DNA of 63,662 nt from assembly GCA_016281055.1 (NCBI GenBank), contig JAEEHW010000149.1, positions 1 through 63,662 of the forward strand, given 5' to 3'. A model generated the notes under the pieces. It worked only from the letters and a program-made list of their open reading frames with translations. It searched no databases and was not told the origin of the DNA. The position numbers and the translations under genes are program-made. The stretch comes from Prevotella sp. (GTDB lineage: Bacteria > Bacteroidota > Bacteroidia > Bacteroidales > Bacteroidaceae). Each line of letters begins with the position of its first letter. Within the stretch, counting starts at the first letter, position 1. Shown piece by piece: positions 24,821 through 34,200 of this stretch.

Positions 24821-26881
24821 ATGGCAAAAGGAAATATTGGGGTTACAACAGAGAACATCTTCCCCGTCATCAAAAAGTTTCTCTACTCAGATCACGAAAT
24901 CTTCCTGCGCGAAATGGTCAGCAACGCCGTTGATGCTACGCAGAAACTCAAGACCCTTGCTGAGAAGGGTGATTTCAAAGGTGAGATTGGTGATACAAAC
25001 ATCAGAATAAACCTTGACAAGGAAGCAGGTACACTGACAATATCCGACCACGGCATCGGCATGACCGAGGAGGAGATAGACCGCTACATCAACCAGATCG
25101 CATTTTCTGGCGTCACAGACTTCCTTGAAAAATACAAGGACAATGCAAATGCCATCATCGGTCACTTCGGACTGGGATTCTATTCTGCATTCATGGTTGC
25201 CGACAAAGTGGACATCATTACGAAATCATACAAAGACGGTGCACAGGCAGTAAAATGGTCATGTGACGGCAGTCCCGAATATGAAATAGAGAATACAGAC
25301 AAAGCAGAGCGTGGTTCAGACATTGTGCTCCACATCAGCGAGGACTGCAAGGAATTCCTAGAAAAGGAAAAGATTTCCAGTCTGCTTAACAAATACTGCA
25401 AGTTCATGCCGGTAAGCATCGTACTCGGCAAAAAGCAGGAATGGTCAAAGGAAGAGAGCAAGATGGTTGATACTGACGAGGACAATATAATCAACAATGT
25501 TGAGCCTCTGTGGACAAAGACACCATCAAGTCTGAAGGATGATGATTACAAGTCCTTCTATCGCACATTATATCCAATGCAGGACGAACCACTGTTCTGG
25601 ATTCACCTGAATGTGGATTTCCCGTTCCATCTCACTGGTGTCCTATATTTCCCACGCATACAGTCAAACATCGACCTGCAGCGCAATAAGATACAGCTAT
25701 ATTGCAACCAAGTGTTTGTTACCGACCAGGTGGAAGGTATCGTGCCAGACTTCCTCACATTGCTTCATGGTGTCATCGATTCACCGGACATTCCTCTGAA
25801 TGTAAGCCGTTCTTACCTGCAGAGCGACCAGAATGTGAAGAAGATTGCAACATATATTACAAAGAAAGTAGCTGACCGTATGAACAGCATTTTCAAAGCA
25901 GACCGTAAGGACTATGAAGAGAAGTGGGATGACCTTAAGGTGTTCATCAACTACGGAATGCTTACAGACGAAGCTTTCTATGACCGTGCAAAAGACTTCG
26001 CCCTGTTTAAAGACACCGAAGGCAAACATTTCACATACGAGGAGTACAAAAACCTCATTAAAGACCAACAGACAGACAAAGACGGTACACTTGTTTACCT
26101 CTATGCCAACGACAAAGATGAGCAATATTCTTACATCGAGGCAGCCAAAGCGAAAGGATATTCTGTGCTGATGTTCGACGGACAGCTTGACACCCCAACC
26201 GTAGGATTGTTTGAACAGAAGTTCGAGAAATCTCGCTTCACGCGTGTTGACGGCGACATCATAGAACGATTGATACCTAAGGACGAGGCAAAGAAAGTGG
26301 AGCTGTCAGCAGACGAGAGTGCCAATCTGTCAGCGATATTCAATTCACAGTTGCCGCAAATGGACAAAGCGCATTTCAATGTGGAGGTTGGAGCACTGGG
26401 AACCGACCAGATGCCAGCCGTATTCACACAAAGCGAATATATGCGCCGTATGAAGGATATGTCAAAATATCAGAGCGGCATGGCTTTCTACGGTCAAATG
26501 CCAGACACATACACTCTCGTGCTAAACAGCGAGAACGAGATTGTGAAGGCTGTGCTTGCCGATGCCAAGACATCAACTGACGAGCAGTTGAAGCCAATCC
26601 TCGCAGAGATTAGAAGTTTGAAGGCTCAAGAGCAAGTGCTTGAAAACGAACAAAAAGACAAAAAGCCAGAAGATATTTCAGAAAACGACAAGAAGCAACT
26701 GGAAGACACTCGTAAAAACATTACCGAGCAGGAGGCTAAAAAGGATGGTGTACTGACATCGTATGCCGCAGCAAATGACAAAGTACACCAGATTATTGAC
26801 CTTGCATTGCTGCAGAATGGTATGCTAAAGGGCGCTGCACTTGATAAGTTCCTCAAGAGATCTGCAGAGTTGCTGAAATAA
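24821..26881 (+). CDS. htpG: Chaperone HtpG (Hsp90)
   Basis: The 686-aa protein begins with the GHKL ATPase domain: FLREMVSNAVDATQKLK (ATP-site Glu/Asn), SDHGIGMTEEEI and IGHFGLGFYSAFMVAD. The middle domain has LNVSRSYLQSD near residue 330. The C-terminal dimerisation part contains a charged coiled segment rich in K/E (about 590-660). It is somewhat longer than E. coli HtpG, due to that segment. It is a stress chaperone of the cytosol. The T9SS plug protein starts 10 bp downstream. Confidence 0.97.
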   Translation: MAKGNIGVTTENIFPVIKKFLYSDHEIFLREMVSNAVDATQKLKTLAEKGDFKGEIGDTNIRINLDKEAGTLTISDHGIGMTEEEIDRYINQIAFSGVTDFLEKYKDNANAIIGHFGLGFYSAFMVADKVDIITKSYKDGAQAVKWSCDGSPEYEIENTDKAERGSDIVLHISEDCKEFLEKEKISSLLNKYCKFMPVSIVLGKKQEWSKEESKMVDTDEDNIINNVEPLWTKTPSSLKDDDYKSFYRTLYPMQDEPLFWIHLNVDFPFHLTGVLYFPRIQSNIDLQRNKIQLYCNQVFVTDQVEGIVPDFLTLLHGVIDSPDIPLNVSRSYLQSDQNVKKIATYITKKVADRMNSIFKADRKDYEEKWDDLKVFINYGMLTDEAFYDRAKDFALFKDTEGKHFTYEEYKNLIKDQQTDKDGTLVYLYANDKDEQYSYIEAAKAKGYSVLMFDGQLDTPTVGLFEQKFEKSRFTRVDGDIIERLIPKDEAKKVELSADESANLSAIFNSQLPQMDKAHFNVEVGALGTDQMPAVFTQSEYMRRMKDMSKYQSGMAFYGQMPDTYTLVLNSENEIVKAVLADAKTSTDEQLKPILAEIRSLKAQEQVLENEQKDKKPEDISENDKKQLEDTRKNITEQEAKKDGVLTSYAAANDKVHQIIDLALLQNGMLKGAALDKFLKRSAELLK

Positions 26882-26891
26882 CAAATAAACA

Positions 26892-28112
26892 ATGAGATAC
26901 TTTTTATCTATATTAACAATGTGGTGTTGCGTAACAATGTTTGCGCAACGCCACATTATTTATTCAGACGACATCGCATCACTAAGCGTCGTCGCAGGCA
27001 CAAGGTGGCAGGACTTGCCTATCATAAAATTGGGCGGTAACGAAACAATTAACATTGACTTCGACGAGCTGTCGCACACCTATCGTCGTCTGACATATAG
27101 CATCAAGCATCTCGATGCAGACTTTACCGAGTCTGAAACTCTATTTACCAGTGACTATCTGAGTGGTTTTCAAAATGGACTGACGATAGACAACTATGAA
27201 CAGTCCATCAATACCGTCCAGAACTACACGCACTACAAATTGCAGATACCAAACAGGTATTGCCGTTTGACAATGAGCGGAAACTATCGCCTGGACATAA
27301 CAGACAATGACAATGGCGACGACCTACTGTTTAGCGTATTCTTCATGGTCAATGAAGACAAAGCTAATATAGCCCTCAACTATACCGCCGACACCGACAT
27401 TGATACGCGCAAGAATCATCAGCAGGTAGAAGTAATTGTGGATTATTCAAAACTCGGAGCTACAAGCCCTAATGAACAAATAAAAGGCTATGTATTGCAA
27501 AACAACCGCTGGGACAATGCCATATCATTGCCAACAGCTTCGCGTCTAAACCAACAGTACATGGAATGGACGCACTGCCGTAACCTTATATTTGATGCCG
27601 GCAACGAATACCACAAGTTTGAGATACTCGACGTGCATCTCAACTCAATGAATGTAGAGGAAAACTACTGGGACGGAGAAGAATGGCACACCAGTCTATG
27701 GCCCGACTATGAGCGTCACTCATATGTATATGACGAAACTGCTAACGGAGCATTTTACATAAGAAATTCCGACAATTCAGAGAAAGACATCACATCAGAA
27801 TATGTAAACGTACATTTTTATCTTAAAACCCAGAAGCAACCATATCCCATATATGTAAACGGTATGTGGACCAACAACTGGCAGACAGACAACTTTCTAA
27901 TGACATACGATGACGAAGCAGGTCGATATGAACTTACCCTGCCACTTAAATATGGATATTATTCCTATCAATACCTCTGCGTAGATGATAAGGGGCGAAG
28001 CCTCATCCCCACCTCTGAAGGTTCATTTTATGAAACCCGTAACAGATACAATGTACTTATTTACTATCGTGGTAATGCTGACCGTACAGACAGACTGGTT
28101 GGTGTTAAGTGA
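26892..28112 (+). CDS. Type IX secretion system plug protein (DUF5103)
   Basis: The 406-aa protein has a signal peptide (MRYFLSILTMWCCVTMFAQ). The mature protein is beta-rich and follows the DUF5103 family layout, with an early DLPIIKLGGNETINIDFDEL segment and a C-terminal PIYVNGMWTNNWQTDNFLMT domain. In the T9SS of Flavobacterium, this family closes the periplasmic side of the SprA translocon when no client is engaged. It starts 10 bp after htpG, so co-transcription is likely. Other T9SS hints in the window are the CHU_C protein at 35507 and the beta-barrel protein at 37442. Confidence 0.88.
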   Translation: MRYFLSILTMWCCVTMFAQRHIIYSDDIASLSVVAGTRWQDLPIIKLGGNETINIDFDELSHTYRRLTYSIKHLDADFTESETLFTSDYLSGFQNGLTIDNYEQSINTVQNYTHYKLQIPNRYCRLTMSGNYRLDITDNDNGDDLLFSVFFMVNEDKANIALNYTADTDIDTRKNHQQVEVIVDYSKLGATSPNEQIKGYVLQNNRWDNAISLPTASRLNQQYMEWTHCRNLIFDAGNEYHKFEILDVHLNSMNVEENYWDGEEWHTSLWPDYERHSYVYDETANGAFYIRNSDNSEKDITSEYVNVHFYLKTQKQPYPIYVNGMWTNNWQTDNFLMTYDDEAGRYELTLPLKYGYYSYQYLCVDDKGRSLIPTSEGSFYETRNRYNVLIYYRGNADRTDRLVGVK

Positions 28113-28126
28113 ATGTTAGTTTGACA

Positions 28127-28585
28127 TTATTTCGACTTCATGCTTTTGCATAACAGCACTATTGTGCCTACTACTATCACCAGCCCAAAGACAACTGGAC
28201 CGTATCTGTAAAATTCATCTTCATAAATGACTTTAACATACAGTGATACAAAGTTGATTGCAAATAGCAGCAGTCCACCAAGCAAAGCGATACCCAATGC
28301 CTGTTTCGTTCCCTGTGGATTAGTTTCCCATTTCCGTTCTTTCAAAATCATATAGACAATATATCCCATAGGAACAAGTCCCATAATAACAGAGATGACG
28401 ACAATGACAGTCGTCTTGGCGTTTCTTTCCTGTTCTGTCTGTTCCCGCTTTTGAATCACCTTGTCCATCTGCTCCTGCATATCGCGATATTTTCCCTCCT
28501 TGTCATACAGACTGTACATATCTTCTGGCGAGCCAGACACATGCAGAGTAACAACGGCAAATAATATAGTTAAAATAGTCTTCAT
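28127..28585 (-). CDS. Membrane protein of unknown function
   Basis: The 152-aa protein has a signal peptide (MKTILTILFAVVTLHVSG), a short charged coiled segment rich in Gln/Glu (DMQEQMDKVIQKREQTEQER), and three membrane helices near residues 57-80, 97-115 and 130-147. No family is recognised. Its ATG overlaps the stop of the upstream WG-repeat-like gene as TAATG, so the two are made together. It converges with the plug gene, 14 bp apart. Confidence 0.7.
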   Translation of the reverse strand: MKTILTILFAVVTLHVSGSPEDMYSLYDKEGKYRDMQEQMDKVIQKREQTEQERNAKTTVIVVISVIMGLVPMGYIVYMILKERKWETNPQGTKQALGIALLGGLLLFAINFVSLYVKVIYEDEFYRYGPVVFGLVIVVGTIVLLCKSMKSK

Positions 28586-29814
28586 TATCTATCCCTTTCA
28601 TCTATTAAATTACGAACTTTATCTAAAGTGAATCCATTGGTGACAGGTACAACCTCCTCCATACTTTCCGCATGACATGCTCCAAGACCATTCGTATCAC
28701 CAATGATGAAATACATGCCTCTCTTACGAGTAAAATAAGTGTTCACATATGAGTAAACAGGCTGAATAACGACATTACCGTTTGAGGCATTCAACACAGC
28801 CGCCTTACCTTCCACCATTACTTTTGCAAGAACTCCAAGAGATACAGGACAACGGTCTATCAGTTCTATCTGGTCACATTGACATGGGATGTTTTCTCCT
28901 TGTCTTACTTCTGGCGCACAAACACTGCTGTATAATCCATGTTTTAAAACCCCGCTATCGTCTCTTTTTGTTACATCAAAGAAAGTATTTTCCGAGGCAG
29001 AGCCTAAGGGAGTAGTAAGCAATTTAACACTTTCATACCGAGGTTCACAAACAAGAATTCCCTTATTACTATAAATGCCCCATTGACCATTGTCATTTCT
29101 CACCAAAATGAATTGTTTTGTGCCATTAACCTCTGCAAATTCGATTTTGGAAAACATCCCTACCTCATTGCCTTCTGGATCAGTAAGCAGCCAGCGTTCC
29201 GTGCCATTTGGCATCGTTGCACCAAAAGCGGTAGCATATCCACTTCCGTATGACAGTTTCTTGTCATAATTTTTGAGGACATACACATTGGGAGAAACAA
29301 TATTTGTGTAGGATGACGACGAAGGAGTATTGTTGTTTTCTTGCTGTAACTGCGTAACTTGAGTTTGCGTCCCTGCTTTAGCAAGCGTATTAATATTATC
29401 CTCCATCGTATGGTACTGAAACAAAATACGTTTCCGTACTTTCTCGTCATTAGCCATCTCTGCTTCCTGACGGAGTTCTTTCGCACGATTTTGAGAATAT
29501 TTAATGACACAATCGGAACCAACATGTCCCGAAACGCCACCGCAATGAGGACACTTTAATCCGTTGCCGTATCCATACAGCCGTTTGAGATCTGCCTGAG
29601 AATACTTGCTACTCACTTCCGTCATTGGAGTATAGTCTTTTAATTTTGTAGATTGTTTTTTTTCATAATAACGACAACTCTGCTTATGTTTTTCTCCACT
29701 GGGAAGGTTCACACCACAGTATGCGCAAACAGGGTTAGATACAGGCGGTATAGACTGTGCGGAAATAGATATTGTCATCAGATTAGCCAAAGCAAGTAAA
29801 AAAACATGTTTCAT
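28585..29814 (-). CDS. Exported zinc-ribbon and WG-repeat-like protein
   Basis: The 409-aa protein begins with a signal peptide (MKHVFLLALANLMTISISAQ). Two cysteine clusters follow: CAYCGVNLPSGEKHKQSC near residue 31 and CPHCGGVSGHVGSDC near 94, each a possible zinc ribbon. After a Gln/Asn/Ser-rich linker, residues about 180-390 carry WG-like units such as NDNGQWGIYSNKGILVCEPR. Zinc ribbons in an exported protein are unusual. It may be a periplasmic or surface protein of unknown function. A TAACTTTG promoter element lies at 29845-29852. Confidence 0.7.
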   Translation of the reverse strand: MKHVFLLALANLMTISISAQSIPPVSNPVCAYCGVNLPSGEKHKQSCRYYEKKQSTKLKDYTPMTEVSSKYSQADLKRLYGYGNGLKCPHCGGVSGHVGSDCVIKYSQNRAKELRQEAEMANDEKVRKRILFQYHTMEDNINTLAKAGTQTQVTQLQQENNNTPSSSSYTNIVSPNVYVLKNYDKKLSYGSGYATAFGATMPNGTERWLLTDPEGNEVGMFSKIEFAEVNGTKQFILVRNDNGQWGIYSNKGILVCEPRYESVKLLTTPLGSASENTFFDVTKRDDSGVLKHGLYSSVCAPEVRQGENIPCQCDQIELIDRCPVSLGVLAKVMVEGKAAVLNASNGNVVIQPVYSYVNTYFTRKRGMYFIIGDTNGLGACHAESMEEVVPVTNGFTLDKVRNLIDERDR

Positions 29815-29844
29815 AGCAATAATGGATTAATGGGTTATTATCCG

Positions 29845-29852
29845 CAAAGTTA
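29845..29852 (-). promoter_or_regulatory. -7 element for the WG-repeat-like gene
   Basis: The minus strand reads TAACTTTG, 31 bp upstream of the ATG at 29814. Confidence 0.6.
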
Positions 29853-29928
29853 CGTTTTTTTCTTGAATATTCCAAAATAATTTGGAAAAAAATTCGTACT
29901 ATTTTTCGAGGATTTCCATTTTTTTTTG

Positions 29929-29936
29929 TAACTTTG
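29929..29936 (+). promoter_or_regulatory. -7 element for DUF4494-yggS-tamB
   Basis: TAACTTTG followed by CACTCAC; RNA would start near 29943, leaving a leader of about 90 nt before the ATG at 30034. The leader excludes the TTG at 29989 as a likely start. Confidence 0.65.
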
Positions 29937-30033
29937 CACTCACAAATCAAAGACGTGCACCGGCCAAAGGCTGACATACACTATTTATTTGCCAAACAAA
30001 AAGAAACACAACAGAATAAATAAAAATACAAAA

Positions 30034-30579
30034 ATGAGATCAAGAACAGCTGAGTGGTTTGAGACCAAGATACGTTATGAGAAATTGATGGAGGATGGCA
30101 TGCAGAAAAAGACGACTGAAGCATACGTCGTTGATGCTCTAACATTCACTGAAGCAGAAGAAACCATCACCGAGGAAATGACTGCATACATAACAGGTGA
30201 TTTTGTAATCACCGACATAAAGAAAGCACCATACAAGGAAATATTCTTCAGCGATAATCCAAGTGACGACAAGTGGTACAAGGTAAAACTGCAGTTCATC
30301 ATAATTGACGAGAAAACGAGCAAGGAGAAACTTTCTGCCGTAAACCTTCTTGTGCAGAGCAATACACTTCAGAATGCAGTCAAGAATGTGGAAGAAGTAA
30401 TGAATACTGGTATGCAGGATTGGAAACTGGCCCAGGTAGCAGAAACAGCACTTATGGATGTTTTTGAGCACGACGGAATGGTAAAGAAAAACATGAAAGA
30501 ACCTGATGACCGTCCAGAATATGAAGATGCACTGAACGCTGAATTACAACAGTCACAAGAAAACTCAGTAGAAGAATAA
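30034..30579 (+). CDS. DUF4494 protein
   Basis: The 181-aa protein starts MRSRTAEWFETKIRYEKLME; an in-frame TTG 45 nt upstream is a less likely start. The sequence is acidic, soluble and lacks a signal. TAEWFETKIRYEK and DALTFTEAEETITEEM are the conserved opening of the DUF4494 family, which is restricted to Bacteroidota and has no known function. It is the first gene of a unit with yggS (10-bp gap) and tamB. Confidence 0.85.
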   Translation: MRSRTAEWFETKIRYEKLMEDGMQKKTTEAYVVDALTFTEAEETITEEMTAYITGDFVITDIKKAPYKEIFFSDNPSDDKWYKVKLQFIIIDEKTSKEKLSAVNLLVQSNTLQNAVKNVEEVMNTGMQDWKLAQVAETALMDVFEHDGMVKKNMKEPDDRPEYEDALNAELQQSQENSVEE

Positions 30580-30589
30580 ATACAAACAG

Positions 30590-31243
30590 ATGATAAAAGA
30601 TAATCTGAAGGTTGTTAAAGACTCGCTTGCCGACGGTGTGGAACTGGTTGCTGTAAGCAAATATCACCCCATATCAGCAGTGCAAGAGGCATATGCTGAA
30701 GGCCAGCGAGTGTTTGGTGAGAGTCGTGAGCAAGAACTGCGCATAAAATATGATGCTTTGCCCAAAGACATAAAATGGCATTTTATTGGTCACCTGCAGA
30801 CAAACAAGGTGAAATACATTGCTCCATATATCTCAATGATTGAGACGGTAGATTCTCTAAAACTAATGAAAGAGATAAACCGACATGCAGAGAAGAACAA
30901 CAGAGTTATTGACATCTTGCTGGAACTGCACCTTGCGCAGGAAGACACTAAAAGCGGGATGTCATGTGATGACATGCGTCAGATGCTCGAGCAAGGCGAA
31001 TGGAAAAACATGAAAAACATTCGTATATGCGGCATAATGATGATGGCTAGCAACACTGATGACGAAGAACGTATAAAACAAGAATTTCTGACTGCAAAAG
31101 CCTTCTTTACTGAGGCCAAACAGAAATACTTTTTCAACGAAGACTATTTCTCTGTAAAATCATACGGTATGAGCCACGACTATCTTCTTGCACAAGAATG
31201 TGGTTCAAACCATGTCAGAGTAGGTTCTAAAATATTTAATTGA
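30590..31243 (+). CDS. PLP homeostasis protein, YggS/PLPBP family
   Basis: The 217-aa protein has the YggS fold: Lys-24 in LVAVSKYHP binds PLP, and IKWHFIGHLQTNKVKYI and a closing NHVRVGSKIF (phosphate loop) are conserved. It buffers pyridoxal phosphate; no catalytic activity is known. Its TGA stop overlaps the TTG start of tamB in the four bases TTGA. Confidence 0.94.
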   Translation: MIKDNLKVVKDSLADGVELVAVSKYHPISAVQEAYAEGQRVFGESREQELRIKYDALPKDIKWHFIGHLQTNKVKYIAPYISMIETVDSLKLMKEINRHAEKNNRVIDILLELHLAQEDTKSGMSCDDMRQMLEQGEWKNMKNIRICGIMMMASNTDDEERIKQEFLTAKAFFTEAKQKYFFNEDYFSVKSYGMSHDYLLAQECGSNHVRVGSKIFN

Positions 31244-34200
31244 AAAAAAAAACACGAAATATTGCCATTGGCATTGCGTTAACCTTAATAAGTGTTTGCA
31301 TGCTGCCCATAGTATTGCTGCAGGTGTCATCAATACAAACATTCGTAGGCAAGAACATTGAACAAGCACTTGCACAAAAGATTAACAGCAAAGTACACAT
31401 TGGACGGGTAGACATACGCCTGTTCAACCGTGTCATAATAGACGATGTAATAATATATGACCAAAGCCATAGAGTAATGCTCAAGGCTGGGCGAATGTCA
31501 ACAACCATCGACATATTGCCATTGCTGAAAGATCAGAGTATTTCATTATCCTCAGTACAATTATTCGCCACTCAGGTACATCTTTTCAAAGACACACCTG
31601 ACTCTCCTCTGAATTGTCAATTCATGCTTGACTCTCTGGCTTCCAAGGATAATACTGAGTCAAAACTAAATCTACACATTTCATCTCTCATCATAAGAAA
31701 CGGTTTTTTTTCTTATGATGAGGTTTACGTTCCCCACAAAAAAGGCGTATTTTCACCAAGTCATATTGACATCTCAAAATTATCCACAAACATCATCATT
31801 GATAAAATCACAAATAATGACTTCAACATAGAAGTAAAAAGATTATCAATGAATGAAGCATGTGGAATAAAAATAAAGGAGCTACGTGCCAATGCGAAAT
31901 ATTCTGTCCAAGGTAATCGCAACGTGATTTCCTTGAATGATTTCACTCTTCAAATGCCAAAGACAGAAATTGCCATCGACCGATTGACTGCTTCATACAA
32001 CACCACAAATGGAGAAATAGATAAAAACTCAATAGAGCTAAAAACAAAAATCAATGCACGAAACATATCTGCCAGCGATTTTCATCTTATACCACAAACG
32101 GAATCATTAAGTCGCCTGCCATTAAGTAACCTAAATATTGGCATCAAAATAAATAACCAGACCCTTAATGCCAGACTCTATGCCAACGCCATAAACTCCA
32201 ATGCTTTCAATTTAAATACAGACGTTATTGTTGAACACTTATTTAGCACACCATGTGTAAATCTGAAAATAAACCATTTATCGGCAACAGACAATTTCAT
32301 AAAAGAAATTAATGCTGTATATACACTCCCTGACCAAATAGTGAACTTAGGGGGAATAAATCTACATGGAAACCTGACTGCTTGTAAAAAAACATACGAC
32401 ATCAATGCAAATATAAATACAACGACATCGGGAGATGCAGACATCAAAGCACACTATGAACCCCATGAAAATGGAGGCTCATTCAATGCTATTTTAGCTA
32501 CATCTGGACTCAATCTTTCAAACATCATCACACAGCCAAGCATTGATTACATAAAATGTAAATTAGAAATCAAAGGAGATATCACCAACTCACATACACT
32601 GACAAATCTATATGCAAAAGGACACATAGACGAAATAAGTAGTGACAAACAAAATTATAAAGATATTGACATTGACGGAAAATACGTAAACAACCTGTTC
32701 AATGGTGCTGTAAACATCAATGATCCAAACATACGTTTCTCAGCAAATATTAACGGAAACATTCAAAAGGGTTCTATTGACGATGTTGATGGCGATGTCA
32801 CCATAAACAACTTATATCTGGCGAAAGAAGACGCACATATCAACAACATCAACTTGTCACTTAATCATAATGATAATGGAAAGCGAATAATAAGTCTAAA
32901 TTCTGACTTTGCCAACATCACATTGGAAGGAAATATAAAACTTTCCACACTACCATTATCATTATCTAACCTTATCACAAAAAGACTCCCACAAGTACCT
33001 GGACTTCAGAAATACCAACCCACTTACAACAACTACTCCATCAATGCCTCGATCGACAACACCGATTTTATAAAAAAAATCACAGACCTTCCGCTTACAC
33101 TCAACAGCCCTGTCACTATCAAAGGATACGTAAATGACAATGACCAATTCGCAAACATTACACTTACCGCAGCTGACGTAACAATTACAAACAAAAAGTT
33201 TGAAAACATAAAACTTCTATTGTGGACACCAAACAACAGTATTAATTCATCGTTATATGCAACATTGAAAAATGATGATGAAGCAATAGATATACACATT
33301 AACTGTAATGCAGAAGACAACAAATTGCAAAGTGCCATATCATGGGACAACAATAAAAGCAATATCTTTCGTGGTAAGTTGAACACGAATACCTTGTTTT
33401 ACCACACTATTGAGGGAAAAGACGCATTCGACGTCAATATTCCTAATTCTCACTTTGAAATAGGAGATACCACATGGACAATTAACTCTAATAAAATCAC
33501 ATACACGAACGGACGCTTAGACATCAGCAAATTAAACATTGGAAACGAAACACAGCATCTGTATATAAACGGCATAGCATCGGAGTCAACGCAAGACTCA
33601 ATAACTGCGGAACTGAGAAATATAAATGTAGGTTACATTCTTGACCTTGTAAATTTTCATTCCGTAGAATTCGATGGTGCAGCATCTGGTACACTTACTG
33701 TCAATAGTGCATTCAAAGAGTTAAACTCTCAAGCACATCTTGAGGTTTCTGACTTTCTGTTTCAAAATGGTAGAATGGGAACACTGTATGCTGACGCAAA
33801 CTATTCAGCAACAAGTCAACAGATAAACATTTCTGCGGTGGCAGACGACAAAGAAGCGAATGCCAAAACTTTTATTAATGGTTATATCTCACCACAACAT
33901 AACAATATTGATTTAAATATTAAAGCAGATAGTACACGATTAGAGTTCATGCAAGATTTCTGTAGCTCATTTATGACCGACACGGATCTTCATGGCAACG
34001 GAGAAGTCAGACTATGCGGAGATTTCAGCAATTTAGAGCTATTGGGTGAGATAACTGCCAATGGACAGTTGACTTTAACCTCAACAAATTGCCGTTACAC
34101 ATTATTGTCTGACACAATACGATTGATCCCTGGAGACATACTATTCAATAATGTCCCCATAAAAGACAAGTATGACAACATTGCGCACGTCACAGGTGGC

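Noticed and set aside
30034..30579. Start at TTG 29989
   Set aside because: The ATG at 30034 begins the conserved DUF4494 sequence, and the residues added by the TTG are low complexity and basic.
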